Part shown: piece by piece, positions 8,670-16,123 of the stretch
How the letters are laid out: every line of letters begins with the position of its first letter
How positions within the stretch are numbered: the first letter of the stretch is position 1
DNA from: an uncultured Collinsella sp.
GTDB taxonomy: Bacteria; Actinomycetota; Coriobacteriia; Coriobacteriales; Coriobacteriaceae
Direction: 5' to 3'
DNA: 64,000 nucleotides
NCBI GenBank assembly: GCA_900759335.1
Contig: CAAEUX010000088.1
Location: 46,691 to 110,690 of the forward strand
The notes under the pieces: generated by a model
Told to the model about the DNA's origin: nothing
Database searches by the model: none
Seen by the model: only the letters and a program-made list of their open reading frames with translations
Program-made: the position numbers and the translations under genes

Positions 8670-8766
8670 AGATGGCACCCGTTGCAGCGGGTTGGCCAAC
8701 TCCGAAACACGTTTATGGCGTGAGAAGTGGCCGTCTTCGCATTACGCGATGGCGGCTATTTTTTTG
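8670..8766 (+). ncRNA. Candidate small noncoding RNA
   Basis: About 97 bases from the predicted transcription start to a U-run. It holds three hairpins: ACCCG/CGGGT near 8680, CACG/CGTG near 8710, and a strong terminator stem (8727-8740 with 8746-8759) followed by seven Ts. I see no ORF with a ribosome binding site. It lies between divergent tcdA and the ArsR operon, which has its own promoter downstream of the terminator, so it is a free-standing transcript or an attenuated leader. I do not recognise it as a known riboswitch class. Confidence 0.5.
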
Positions 8767-8783
8767 AGTGTTAGATTAGATAG

Positions 8784-8813
8784 TTAGACAAACATCTAAA
8801 TATCGAGTATAGT
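8784..8813 (+). promoter_or_regulatory. Promoter and likely operator of the ArsR/SdpI operon
   Basis: TAGACA (8785-8790), a 17-base spacer and TATAGT (8808-8813). The perfect inverted repeat TTAGA-N6-TCTAA (8784-8799) overlaps the -35, the usual place for an ArsR-family autorepressor to bind. Confidence 0.55.
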
Positions 8814-8847
8814 GTGCGCGTCATGAGAGATGATGAGAGGAGGTCTT

Positions 8848-9126
8848 ATGCCGGGAGAGGGTTTTAAGGCGCTTGCCGATCCAACGCGACGGCGCATTTT
8901 GGAGTTGCTGCGCGAGGGCAATTGCACGGCGGGGGAGCTTGCCGAGCATTTTGACATCAGCAAGCCGTCGTTGAGCCATCACTTGGCGACGCTCAAAAAC
9001 GCCGGGTTGGTGACCGACGAACGTCATGGCCAAAACATCGTTTACAGCTTAAACACCACCGTCATGCAGGACTTGATCGGTTGGTTTATGGGCTTTACAA
9101 ACACGGAAGGTGATAAGGATGAATAA
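8848..9126 (+). CDS. ArsR-family repressor (SdpR-like)
   Basis: A 92-residue winged-helix regulator. KALADPTRRRILELLREGNCTAGELAEHFDISKPSLSHHLATLKNAGLV is the ArsR DNA-binding domain. The metal-binding Cys motifs of true ArsR are absent, as in SdpR and other autorepressors. AGAGGAGGT precedes ATG 8848, the third ATG in the frame. The gene overlaps the next by 8 bases, giving the SdpR-SdpI arrangement known from Bacillus, where the membrane protein SdpI sequesters the repressor. A palindrome over its -35 is a candidate operator. Confidence 0.85.
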   Translation: MPGEGFKALADPTRRRILELLREGNCTAGELAEHFDISKPSLSHHLATLKNAGLVTDERHGQNIVYSLNTTVMQDLIGWFMGFTNTEGDKDE

Positions 9127-9823
9127 CGAAAACAAGGGCATTCACCCCACGGGGGTATCGTCGCGCGTGTGGATTGCGCTGGTCGCTCTGTGCGTCGCCA
9201 ATGTCGTAGCGCACCTCATGGTGATGCCGAGCTTGCCTGCGCAGATTCCCACGCACTGGGGCGCGAACGGCGCCGTCGACGGTTGGGGTCCTAGTTGGAT
9301 GGCCTCCGCGCTCGGCGTGCTGCCTCTGGCGCTTCTCGCAATGTTCTGCATGGTGCCGCGCATCGACCCCAAAGGTGAGGCATATCGAACCTCGGGCAAG
9401 TTCTACCAGGGCTTCGTAATCGCCTTCACCTTGTTCATGTGCGCCATAAGCTGGCTGGGAGAGCTTACGGTCTGGGGCGTAGTGCCGGCGGTCGGTTCGG
9501 TTAACGTGCTGATTTCCGGTGTTGTCGGTTTGCTGTTCATCGGCGTAGGCAACTACTTGCCGCGTGTGAAGCAGAACTATACGCTCGGTATCAAGACACC
9601 CTGGGCGCTTGCCGATCCCGAGAACTGGCGCCGTACGCAGCGTTTTGGCGGCGCCTGCTTTATGGTGCTGGGTATTGGCCTGATTGTGATGGGCGTGGCA
9701 GGCAGCGTGCTTTCGAGTGAAGTCGTCGCCGCGGTGATTGCGGCTCTGGCGTTTGGTTCGGTTGGAGCCGTTTACGTCTACTCGTATCTGTTGTGGCGCA
9801 AATCGCAGCGAGCCGCTCGTTAA
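9119..9823 (+). CDS. SdpI-family membrane protein (DUF1648 plus SdpI)
   Basis: A 234-residue integral membrane protein with about six hydrophobic helices. The N-terminal DUF1648 part has the typical LPAQIPTHWGANGAVDGWGP, and the C-terminal SdpI part has NYLPRVKQNYTLGIKTPWALADPENWRRTQRFGG. Bacillus SdpI gives immunity to the SdpC toxin and relieves SdpR repression. No SdpC-like toxin gene is seen here, so the role may be general envelope-stress sensing. The ATG at 9119 overlaps the end of the repressor gene. Confidence 0.85.
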   Translation: MNNENKGIHPTGVSSRVWIALVALCVANVVAHLMVMPSLPAQIPTHWGANGAVDGWGPSWMASALGVLPLALLAMFCMVPRIDPKGEAYRTSGKFYQGFVIAFTLFMCAISWLGELTVWGVVPAVGSVNVLISGVVGLLFIGVGNYLPRVKQNYTLGIKTPWALADPENWRRTQRFGGACFMVLGIGLIVMGVAGSVLSSEVVAAVIAALAFGSVGAVYVYSYLLWRKSQRAAR

Positions 9824-9888
9824 GGTTGCGGAAAACTAGCGTACGCAGTTCATAGTATGTTCCGGGGGACTTTTCCCAGGTAGTATTA

Positions 9889-9916
9889 GGGGGTGTGGGC
9901 AACCATGCCCCTTTTT
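9889..9916 (+). terminator. Terminator of the ArsR/SdpI operon
   Basis: A 9-bp stem (9890-9898 with 9903-9911, two wobbles) closed by a GCAA tetraloop and followed by TTTTT. Confidence 0.8.
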
Positions 9917-10007
9917 CGTTACGTTTCAGAGCTGGTTCCCTCATTTCGTTTCTACTAAAGCGAATCAAGAATAGGGAAACAGCAGGTAGAAAGGATAGAA
10001 CAGGCAA

Positions 10008-11687
10008 ATGGCGGAGTTTATCTACCAGATGTATCAGGCTCGCAAGGCCCATGGCGACAAGGTGATCCTTGACGACGTGACCCTGAGCTTCTACCCCGGT
10101 GCCAAGATCGGCGTCGTGGGCCCCAACGGTATGGGCAAGTCGACCCTGCTCAAGATTATGGCCGGCATCGAGGAGGTCTCCAACGGCGATGCCAGGCTCA
10201 CCCCCGGCTACACTGTGGGCATCCTGCAGCAGGAGCCGCCGCTCGACGACGACAAGACCGTCATCGAGAACGTGCGCATGGCGTTTGGCGATATGATCGC
10301 CAAGGTCGATCGCTTCAATAAGATCGGCGAGGAGATGTGCGACCCGGATTGCGACATGGACGCCCTCATGGCCGAGATGGGCAAGCTCCAGGACGAGATC
10401 GACGCCGCCGACGGCTGGGATATCGATTCCAAGCTCGGCCAGGCCATGGACGCCCTGCAGCTGCCCGATTCCGACATGCCGGTTAACGTGCTTTCCGGTG
10501 GCGAGCGCCGTCGCGTGGCCCTGTGCAAGCTGCTGCTCGAGGCTCCCGACCTGCTGCTGCTCGACGAGCCCACGAACCACCTGGACGCCGAATCGATCCT
10601 GTGGCTCGAGCACTTCCTGCACAACTACCAGGGCGCGGTGCTTGCCGTCACGCACGATCGCTACTTCCTGGATAACGTTGCCGAGTGGATCTGCGAGGTC
10701 GACCGCGGTCACCTTTATCCCTACAAGGGCAACTACTCCACGTATCTGGAGACCAAGGCCGCGCGTATCGAGGCGCAGGGCAACCGTGACGCCAAGCTCG
10801 CCAAGCGCATGGAGGCCGAGCTCGAGTGGGTACGCAGTTCACCCAAGGCTCGCCAGGCCAAGAACAAGGCTCGTCTGGCTCGCTACGAGGAGATGGAGGC
10901 CGAGGCCCGCGCAAGCCAGAAGCTCGACTGGACCGATATCCGCATCCCTGTGGGCCCGCGTCTGGGCAACAAGGTGCTCGAGGCCCATCACCTGCACAAG
11001 GAGTTCGACGGTCGCGTGCTCATCGATGACCTTTCGTTCACCCTGCCGCGCAACGGCATCGTGGGCGTGATCGGCCCCAACGGTGTCGGTAAGACCACGC
11101 TGTTCAAGACGATTGTGGGTCTGGAGCCGCTGACTTCGGGCGAGCTCGAGGTGGGCGAGACCGTCAAGATTAGCTACGTTGATCAGAACCGCTCCGGCAT
11201 CGACCCCGACAAGAACCTGTGGGAGGTCGTCTCGGACGGCCTGGACCACATGATGGTCGGCGAGACCGAGGTCCCGAGCCGCGCCTATGTGGCGAGCTTT
11301 GGCTTTAAGGGCCAGGACCAGCAGAAGCGCGCTGGCGTACTCTCCGGTGGCGAGCGCAACCGTCTGAACCTGGCACTCACGCTCAAGCAGGGCGGCAACC
11401 TGCTGCTCCTCGACGAGCCCACGAACGACCTCGACGTCGAGACGCTGTCCTCGCTCGAGGCGGCGCTGCTCGAGTTCCCGGGCTGCTCGGTGGTCATTAG
11501 CCACGACCGTATGTTCCTGGACCGCGTCGCCACGCACATTCTGGCGTGGGAGGGCACCGACGAGAATCCGGGCAACTGGTATTGGTTCGAGGGTAATTTC
11601 GAGGCCTATCAGGCCAACCGCATCGAGCGCCTGGGCGAGGACGCGGCCCAGCCGCATCGTATTCACCGTAAGCTGACGCGCGACTAG
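10008..11687 (+). CDS. ettA: Energy-dependent translational throttle protein EttA (ABC-F ATPase)
   Basis: A 559-residue soluble ABC-F protein with two nucleotide-binding domains and no membrane segment, close to the 555 residues of E. coli EttA. The first domain has GPNGMGKST (38-46), LSGGE near 164 and LLLLDEPTNHLD near 185. The interdomain linker (about 240-310) contains SSPKARQAKNKARLARYEEM, the tRNA-contacting EttA signature. The second has GPNGVGKTT near 356, LSGGERNRLNLA and LLLLDEPTNDLD. EttA binds the ribosomal E site and gates entry into elongation according to ADP/ATP. It is monocistronic, with a strong terminator. Confidence 0.92.
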   Translation: MAEFIYQMYQARKAHGDKVILDDVTLSFYPGAKIGVVGPNGMGKSTLLKIMAGIEEVSNGDARLTPGYTVGILQQEPPLDDDKTVIENVRMAFGDMIAKVDRFNKIGEEMCDPDCDMDALMAEMGKLQDEIDAADGWDIDSKLGQAMDALQLPDSDMPVNVLSGGERRRVALCKLLLEAPDLLLLDEPTNHLDAESILWLEHFLHNYQGAVLAVTHDRYFLDNVAEWICEVDRGHLYPYKGNYSTYLETKAARIEAQGNRDAKLAKRMEAELEWVRSSPKARQAKNKARLARYEEMEAEARASQKLDWTDIRIPVGPRLGNKVLEAHHLHKEFDGRVLIDDLSFTLPRNGIVGVIGPNGVGKTTLFKTIVGLEPLTSGELEVGETVKISYVDQNRSGIDPDKNLWEVVSDGLDHMMVGETEVPSRAYVASFGFKGQDQQKRAGVLSGGERNRLNLALTLKQGGNLLLLDEPTNDLDVETLSSLEAALLEFPGCSVVISHDRMFLDRVATHILAWEGTDENPGNWYWFEGNFEAYQANRIERLGEDAAQPHRIHRKLTRD

Positions 11688-11697
11688 TAGCAAGTAG

Positions 11698-11727
11698 AAA
11701 GGCCGCCACCAAGGGCGGCCTTTCTTG
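11698..11727 (+). terminator. Terminator of ettA
   Basis: AAAGGCCGCC pairs with GGGCGGCCTTT around an ACCAA loop, followed by TCTT. Confidence 0.85.
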
Positions 11728-11967
11728 TAGCAATTGCACTGCAGCTATGCCCTGGCTGCTGGTTTGATTCATAATCAAAGTTATCTCTTTGGGATTAAAG
11801 CCCGTTTTTGCTATGAGCGATTTTCTAATTCCGTTTAAAACGTAAAGACGCATTGAGTTGCAAGGACATAAGCAAATCGAATTGAAATATAACCAGTGCT
11901 GTAACGTTACAAAAAGGATTATAGAATAGGAGTACCTTATAAGTCGCTTCTCTAGAAAGAAGAACAT

Positions 11968-13095
11968 ATGCTTTCGCGTCGTCGTTTTCTGCAACTTGTC
12001 GCGTCTTCAATTGTCGCCTTAGCCGCACGTCCGAAAGAGGTTTTTGCTTCGACGGGCAATATTGATGGTGAGCAGATACAATTTACTTCTGAAATTGCGC
12101 AAGAGCTTGCCGATAAATATATAAAGGGACTCCTCGGCTATTCGTATACGCCTTCTGACCCTATTCCTTTTGTAGATGTTGATGGGTCCCCGCTTGGTTA
12201 CATTGTTCCGGTTGTGACATCCAATAGAGCCGCGGGCTATTTGGTTTTAGATGCTTCAGATGATGAAATACTTACGGGATATCGTTTTGGAGACGGCTTA
12301 GTCAGCCCTATGGATCGGGGAGGAGATCTTGGTGTCGAGTCTTATTCTTTCAATAACCCAGTCGTAATGATCAATCCATTCGAATTCGGCGTGCAATCTT
12401 TGGACGGTTCAATAACAACAAATTGCGGAAGAACAATCCCGGCTGTTTCCATAGAAGGACGGCCTGTCGTTTTATCGAATAAACCTTCAAGCTGGAACGA
12501 TGTTGTAATTTACGCAACTCAAATGCAGGATTACACAGTATCTGGATTTCGTTCCATTTCTCAGTTTATGTCATATGATGAAAGCGAGATTAAGAGGCTT
12601 ACCGCCCACTATGCTTGTATGGTGACAGCTTTTTCGAACGTTGCGGAACTGTATGGCATTGCCAATTTATATAGCGACCCTTCGCAATATATGCAGATAT
12701 GGAGTTACACCAATACCCATGCTCTTTCCGATGAAGAACAGACTGTTCCCGGCGTTGTTTTGGGTGGAACGCCGATATCAACCTGTGCAACGGGGTTTAC
12801 AAATTACTGCGCAAGCAGAGGAAGTACTCTTATCGCCCGCACTGTCTCCTCTCCGGCTATCGCGAGCATTCAAAATGAGATTAACTCTAATAGACCGAAT
12901 GTTTTACATGCGAGTTTGTACAACGGATCAGCCCATTCTGTAACAGCGGAGGCTTACGCCACACTTACTGGTAAGAAAACTGGAGAGACAAGGCAGATGA
13001 TTGGCATAGCGGACGGCTGGAATTCATCTTTATCCTTCCTGAAGTATGATCAGAGCTATTATGCGTGGACTTATGGAACGACTTTTTCGAAGTAG
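11968..13095 (+). CDS. Tat-exported protein, possible cysteine-peptidase fold
   Basis: A 375-residue protein with a twin-arginine signal (SRRRFLQLVASSIVALAA) at residues 3-20 and no other membrane helix. The middle has GYLVLDASDDEILTGY, like the propeptide region of streptopain-type (C10) proteins. The C-terminal half has a candidate nucleophile in HYACMVTAFSNVAELYG (Cys about 217), His in SAHSVTAEAY (about 324) and Asn in ADGWNSS. This resembles a C10 or C39-like triad, but I would not assert activity. Its base composition is clearly more AT-rich than its neighbours, suggesting transfer. A lipoprotein gene overlaps its 3' end. Confidence 0.5.
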   Translation: MLSRRRFLQLVASSIVALAARPKEVFASTGNIDGEQIQFTSEIAQELADKYIKGLLGYSYTPSDPIPFVDVDGSPLGYIVPVVTSNRAAGYLVLDASDDEILTGYRFGDGLVSPMDRGGDLGVESYSFNNPVVMINPFEFGVQSLDGSITTNCGRTIPAVSIEGRPVVLSNKPSSWNDVVIYATQMQDYTVSGFRSISQFMSYDESEIKRLTAHYACMVTAFSNVAELYGIANLYSDPSQYMQIWSYTNTHALSDEEQTVPGVVLGGTPISTCATGFTNYCASRGSTLIARTVSSPAIASIQNEINSNRPNVLHASLYNGSAHSVTAEAYATLTGKKTGETRQMIGIADGWNSSLSFLKYDQSYYAWTYGTTFSK

Positions 13096-13465
13096 GGCGA
13101 TTCGTCTAGCCCTGTCTTTGGTGCTGATGGCTTCATTGGTGGGCTGTTCAACAAAGGAAGAGATATCGCGCGGAGGTTCCGGAGAAGTGACTGCGACAGA
13201 CTCAGGTTCATTAGAAATAGCTGGCGGGCATGCCGATGTGATGTTACAAGGAAAAGGCGTGCTTAGGTCGGTTGATGCTGAAGACGCTGTCTGCTCAATA
13301 GAGGATTTAAAGACAGGTGAAACTGCACCGTACCGAGTCTCAGATAATGCTGCGAATATGATTGAGTCGATACCGACTGGAGCGCAGGTTTCTTTTAGAT
13401 ACTTTGCTCCGCAACTTGAGGATGAGCTTGCTTCTCTGGTGTCTATATGCACCGATGACAACTAA
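13073..13465 (+). CDS. Small lipoprotein of unknown function
   Basis: About 130 residues with a basic start, a hydrophobic stretch (ALSLVLMASLVGC) and a lipobox Cys at about residue 25, so it should be lipid-anchored outside the membrane. The mature part is a small acidic domain (EVTATDSGSLEIAG to VSFRYFAPQLEDE) that I do not recognise. It overlaps the end of the Tat-exported protein gene in another frame, so the two are translated together; a partner or inhibitor role is speculation. The start could also be ATG 13061 or 13046; none has a strong ribosome binding site. Confidence 0.6.
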   Translation: MERLFRSRAIRLALSLVLMASLVGCSTKEEISRGGSGEVTATDSGSLEIAGGHADVMLQGKGVLRSVDAEDAVCSIEDLKTGETAPYRVSDNAANMIESIPTGAQVSFRYFAPQLEDELASLVSICTDDN

Positions 13466-13477
13466 AAGGCCTGAATT

Positions 13478-13521
13478 CAAAAGGCCTCGGATGGTCAATT
13501 GGCTATCCGAGGCCTTTTTTA
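13478..13521. terminator. Bidirectional terminator between convergent genes
   Basis: AAAAGGCCTCGGAT pairs with ATCCGAGGCCTTTTTT. It carries A-runs before and U-runs after, so it can serve both the lipoprotein gene and the minus-strand gene beyond it. Confidence 0.85.
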
Positions 13522-14826
13522 CTCGACCGGGGCTTCGACCTTGTCGATGCCCCAGGCGGCTCCGAGACCGCCGGTGGTGTTGCGGCGGATGCGCACGGTA
13601 ACCTCGCGGCGCTCGCCGGCCTGCGTGTAGCACAGGGGGAAGCTTGCGCGGTTTCGCGCGGCCTCGATGGTACCGCGCTCGCGGGCGATCCAGTAGTACT
13701 CGCCGACAATGCCGAGCGTGTCGGCGCCGTAGGGGAGATAGGTCGACAACTGGTGCAGAAGCGGGCCGGGGCAGAAGACCTCGGTTGCGAAATCGACGGG
13801 GAAGTCCTCGGGGATGGTCGGTGCTGCGGGTGCGGGGGCTGGGGCCGCTGCGGGTGCCGAAGCCGGTGCCGGTGCGGGAATTTGTTCGCAAGCAGAGGTG
13901 GGCACGGATTTGATGACGGGTGCGGGCTCTGGCGTCGCTTCCGGCTTGATCGTGGAATCTGCGGGCTCCACGGTGGCGGGCGCGTCTGCAGCTGCAGTTT
14001 CAACCTCAACCTGCGTCGCGTTCTCGTCCTCGACGCTCGACTTTGCCTCGATGGGCGTGGACGCCATGGTGGTGATGCCGGCGTTGGCGTTCTCGGGGTC
14101 ATAGACGACCGTGAGTGAGATGGCAGGCTGCGGTGCCTCGGGCTCCGATGCCGCCTCGGCAGCGTCCTGTTCTGTGGGCTCTTCGGGCTGATCGTCCTCA
14201 GCCTCGTCGCCAAAGACATCGCTGTTTTGGAACGCAGGCGTCTCGGGTTGGTCAACGGCTTCTTCGGTTGTCGACTTGGGCGCCTCGTTGAGCTCCACAG
14301 TGGCTTCCTGCTCGGATATGACTTCGGGATCGGTCGTGGCGGCGATATCGGTTTCGGCTTCTGTCGTTACCTCAATAGCGACTTCGATCTCTGTCTCGGG
14401 CTCGGGCTCCGGCACAGCTTCAACCACGGGTTTGGGTTCGGGACGCTTAACGTGCTTGGGGCGCACCGCCTTGAGCTCCTTCTCGCCACGCTTCTTCTTT
14501 TTGTAGGACTGCTTGGCGCCCTTGGTGGCCTTGGGCTTGTCCTCGCCCTTGGCAAGCGCTGCGTCCCATGCCTCGTTGGCGATGACGGTGGCGTACAGGC
14601 GGCCGCCCTTAAAGACAGTCAGTTTAATGCAGTCGTCGAGCTCCTCGAGCAGCTCGCGCGTGGACTCGAAGCCCAGTTCATAAGCGGTCATGTCGCCAGC
14701 GGCGAGCGCCTCCTCGACCTGCGTCATAAACGTTTGCTTGCCGCATCCAATCGCATCGCGCAGCAGGCGATACAGATAGATGTGGTTGCCCGGCGAAAGC
14801 GTGGGCCTAACTATTGTCTTGCTCAT
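13519..14826 (-). CDS. Hypothetical protein with two small domains joined by an acidic Pro/Glu/Ala linker
   Basis: A 435-residue protein of unknown function. Residues 1-100 are a compact, mostly helical domain (HIYLYRLLRDAIGCGKQTFMTQVEEAL, then an EELDDCIKL segment) reminiscent of a winged helix. A basic patch follows (SYKKKKRGEKE), then about 230 residues of low-complexity Glu/Pro/Thr/Ala sequence. Residues 350-435 form a second domain (DFATEVFCPGPLLHQLSTYLPYGADTLGIVGEYYWIARERG). GAGGAG precedes the ATG at 14826. No signal peptide is seen. The linker length is probably variable between strains. Confidence 0.75.
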   Translation of the reverse strand: MSKTIVRPTLSPGNHIYLYRLLRDAIGCGKQTFMTQVEEALAAGDMTAYELGFESTRELLEELDDCIKLTVFKGGRLYATVIANEAWDAALAKGEDKPKATKGAKQSYKKKKRGEKELKAVRPKHVKRPEPKPVVEAVPEPEPETEIEVAIEVTTEAETDIAATTDPEVISEQEATVELNEAPKSTTEEAVDQPETPAFQNSDVFGDEAEDDQPEEPTEQDAAEAASEPEAPQPAISLTVVYDPENANAGITTMASTPIEAKSSVEDENATQVEVETAAADAPATVEPADSTIKPEATPEPAPVIKSVPTSACEQIPAPAPASAPAAAPAPAPAAPTIPEDFPVDFATEVFCPGPLLHQLSTYLPYGADTLGIVGEYYWIARERGTIEAARNRASFPLCYTQAGERREVTVRIRRNTTGGLGAAWGIDKVEAPVE

Positions 14827-14898
14827 GGCAAATCTCCTCTTTACACATGTAAAGCATCTTACCATCGCATGGCGTTCGCCATGGCGGCGCCCAAGGCA

Positions 14899-14935
14899 AA
14901 CGGGCGCGAACCGCTTTCGATTCGCGCCCGTTGTA
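14899..14935 (-). terminator. Terminator of the Ser/Thr-tailed membrane protein gene
   Basis: A perfect 12-bp stem (14899-14910 with 14921-14932) around a 10-base loop, followed on the minus strand by TTTGCC. Confidence 0.65.
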
Positions 14936-14966
14936 CAGGTCGGTTATCTATGAGAGGCAAATGTGC

Positions 14967-15920
14967 TTAGTTGCCCGATGCCGTGCCTTGACTCGAGTTG
15001 TCAGATGCCGTGCCGGACGCAGTTCCGCTCGAGCTGTTGGTGTTGCTACTGTCTGCTGCACCCGTTCCCGACGTGGTGTCGCTCGTCTGGTCGCCCGTGC
15101 TCGGCTGAGAGCCGTCAGTCGTTTGGCTTGAGTCGGTCGTGCCGGACGGCGTGCCACTGTTGGCCGTGGAGGAATCGGTGCCCTGCGATTGGTTTTGGGT
15201 GTTCGAGGACGAATCGGTAGAGGTAGAACTGTCTTGCGTGTCGTCCGCCTGTGCCTGCTGATCTTGCGACTGGGTGTCGCCATTTGCATCGCTCTCGGTC
15301 GTGCGCGACGACAGGATTGGCTCGGGACGCTCGCCCAGACCCTCACCGGCAGTGGTGATAAGGATGGCGCCGGCGCAGGCGATGACCGCGACGATGGCGA
15401 TGGCGATCGAGAAGACGATGACCTTCTTTTGTGTCTGGCTGCGCTCTGCCGCCGCCTTGGCGCGCAGGCTGTTGGGGGCGACGCGCGCCGTGGTCGCGCG
15501 TCCCGCAACCTGGCGCATTTCCTGCGTGGTCGCGGCGCCACCTAGGTGCTCCTCGACATCGGGCTCAACGGGCTCGTAGGCGCCGGCAGGGTAGTCGACA
15601 GCGGCATGCGTGCCCTTGATTGCTTCGGCGCTGGCAGAGATAAAGTGGCGGTAGACCTGCGAGGACACAACGGTGATGACCGAGCTCACGGCGGCACCAA
15701 TTACTGAACCAGCGATACCAATCTTGGAGGCAAGCGCGACGCTCGTGGCAGCAGCTGCGGCGCCGGCGATGATCTGGGGAATGGAAATGTCATCGAACAG
15801 GCCCTTTTTGGGCGCGATGGCCATGGTCTGTCCGATGGAATGGTTCTCGTGCACGCCGTTGTTGAGCGATGCCGGCGTCATGACGCGCGTGCGCGGCGCG
15901 TCGGTGTACTTGGTTGTCAT
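14967..15920 (-). CDS. Membrane protein with Ser/Thr/Gln-rich extracellular tail
   Basis: A 317-residue protein of unknown function. Residues about 38-75 are a Gly/Ala-rich hydrophobic segment (IIAGAAAAATSVALASKIGIAG to SSVITVVSS). A clear transmembrane helix follows near residues 160-185 (VIVFSIAIAIVAVIACAGAILI). The last 120 residues are almost only Ser, Thr, Gly, Asp, Asn and Gln, as in cell-surface stalks. The ATG at 15920 is preceded by GGGAGGACC. Being next to the low-complexity protein gene suggests a shared envelope or structural role, but no function can be assigned. Confidence 0.75.
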   Translation of the reverse strand: MTTKYTDAPRTRVMTPASLNNGVHENHSIGQTMAIAPKKGLFDDISIPQIIAGAAAAATSVALASKIGIAGSVIGAAVSSVITVVSSQVYRHFISASAEAIKGTHAAVDYPAGAYEPVEPDVEEHLGGAATTQEMRQVAGRATTARVAPNSLRAKAAAERSQTQKKVIVFSIAIAIVAVIACAGAILITTAGEGLGERPEPILSSRTTESDANGDTQSQDQQAQADDTQDSSTSTDSSSNTQNQSQGTDSSTANSGTPSGTTDSSQTTDGSQPSTGDQTSDTTSGTGAADSSNTNSSSGTASGTASDNSSQGTASGN

Positions 15921-16123
15921 ACGGGGTCCTCCCGGTGTAAATCTGCTTCGTTTCGTGTAGCCATCAGGGTACCCACCAGATGTGAATCGTACGTGACATT
16001 TAACAGATACCATCAACTCATCAATTGCTCACCAAGTTGGTGGGATGCGGTTACACCCGGCGGTTGAACTACAATAGGACTTGCTAATTGTTGTGAATGG
16101 CGTCTACGCACGGGAGCATTCTT

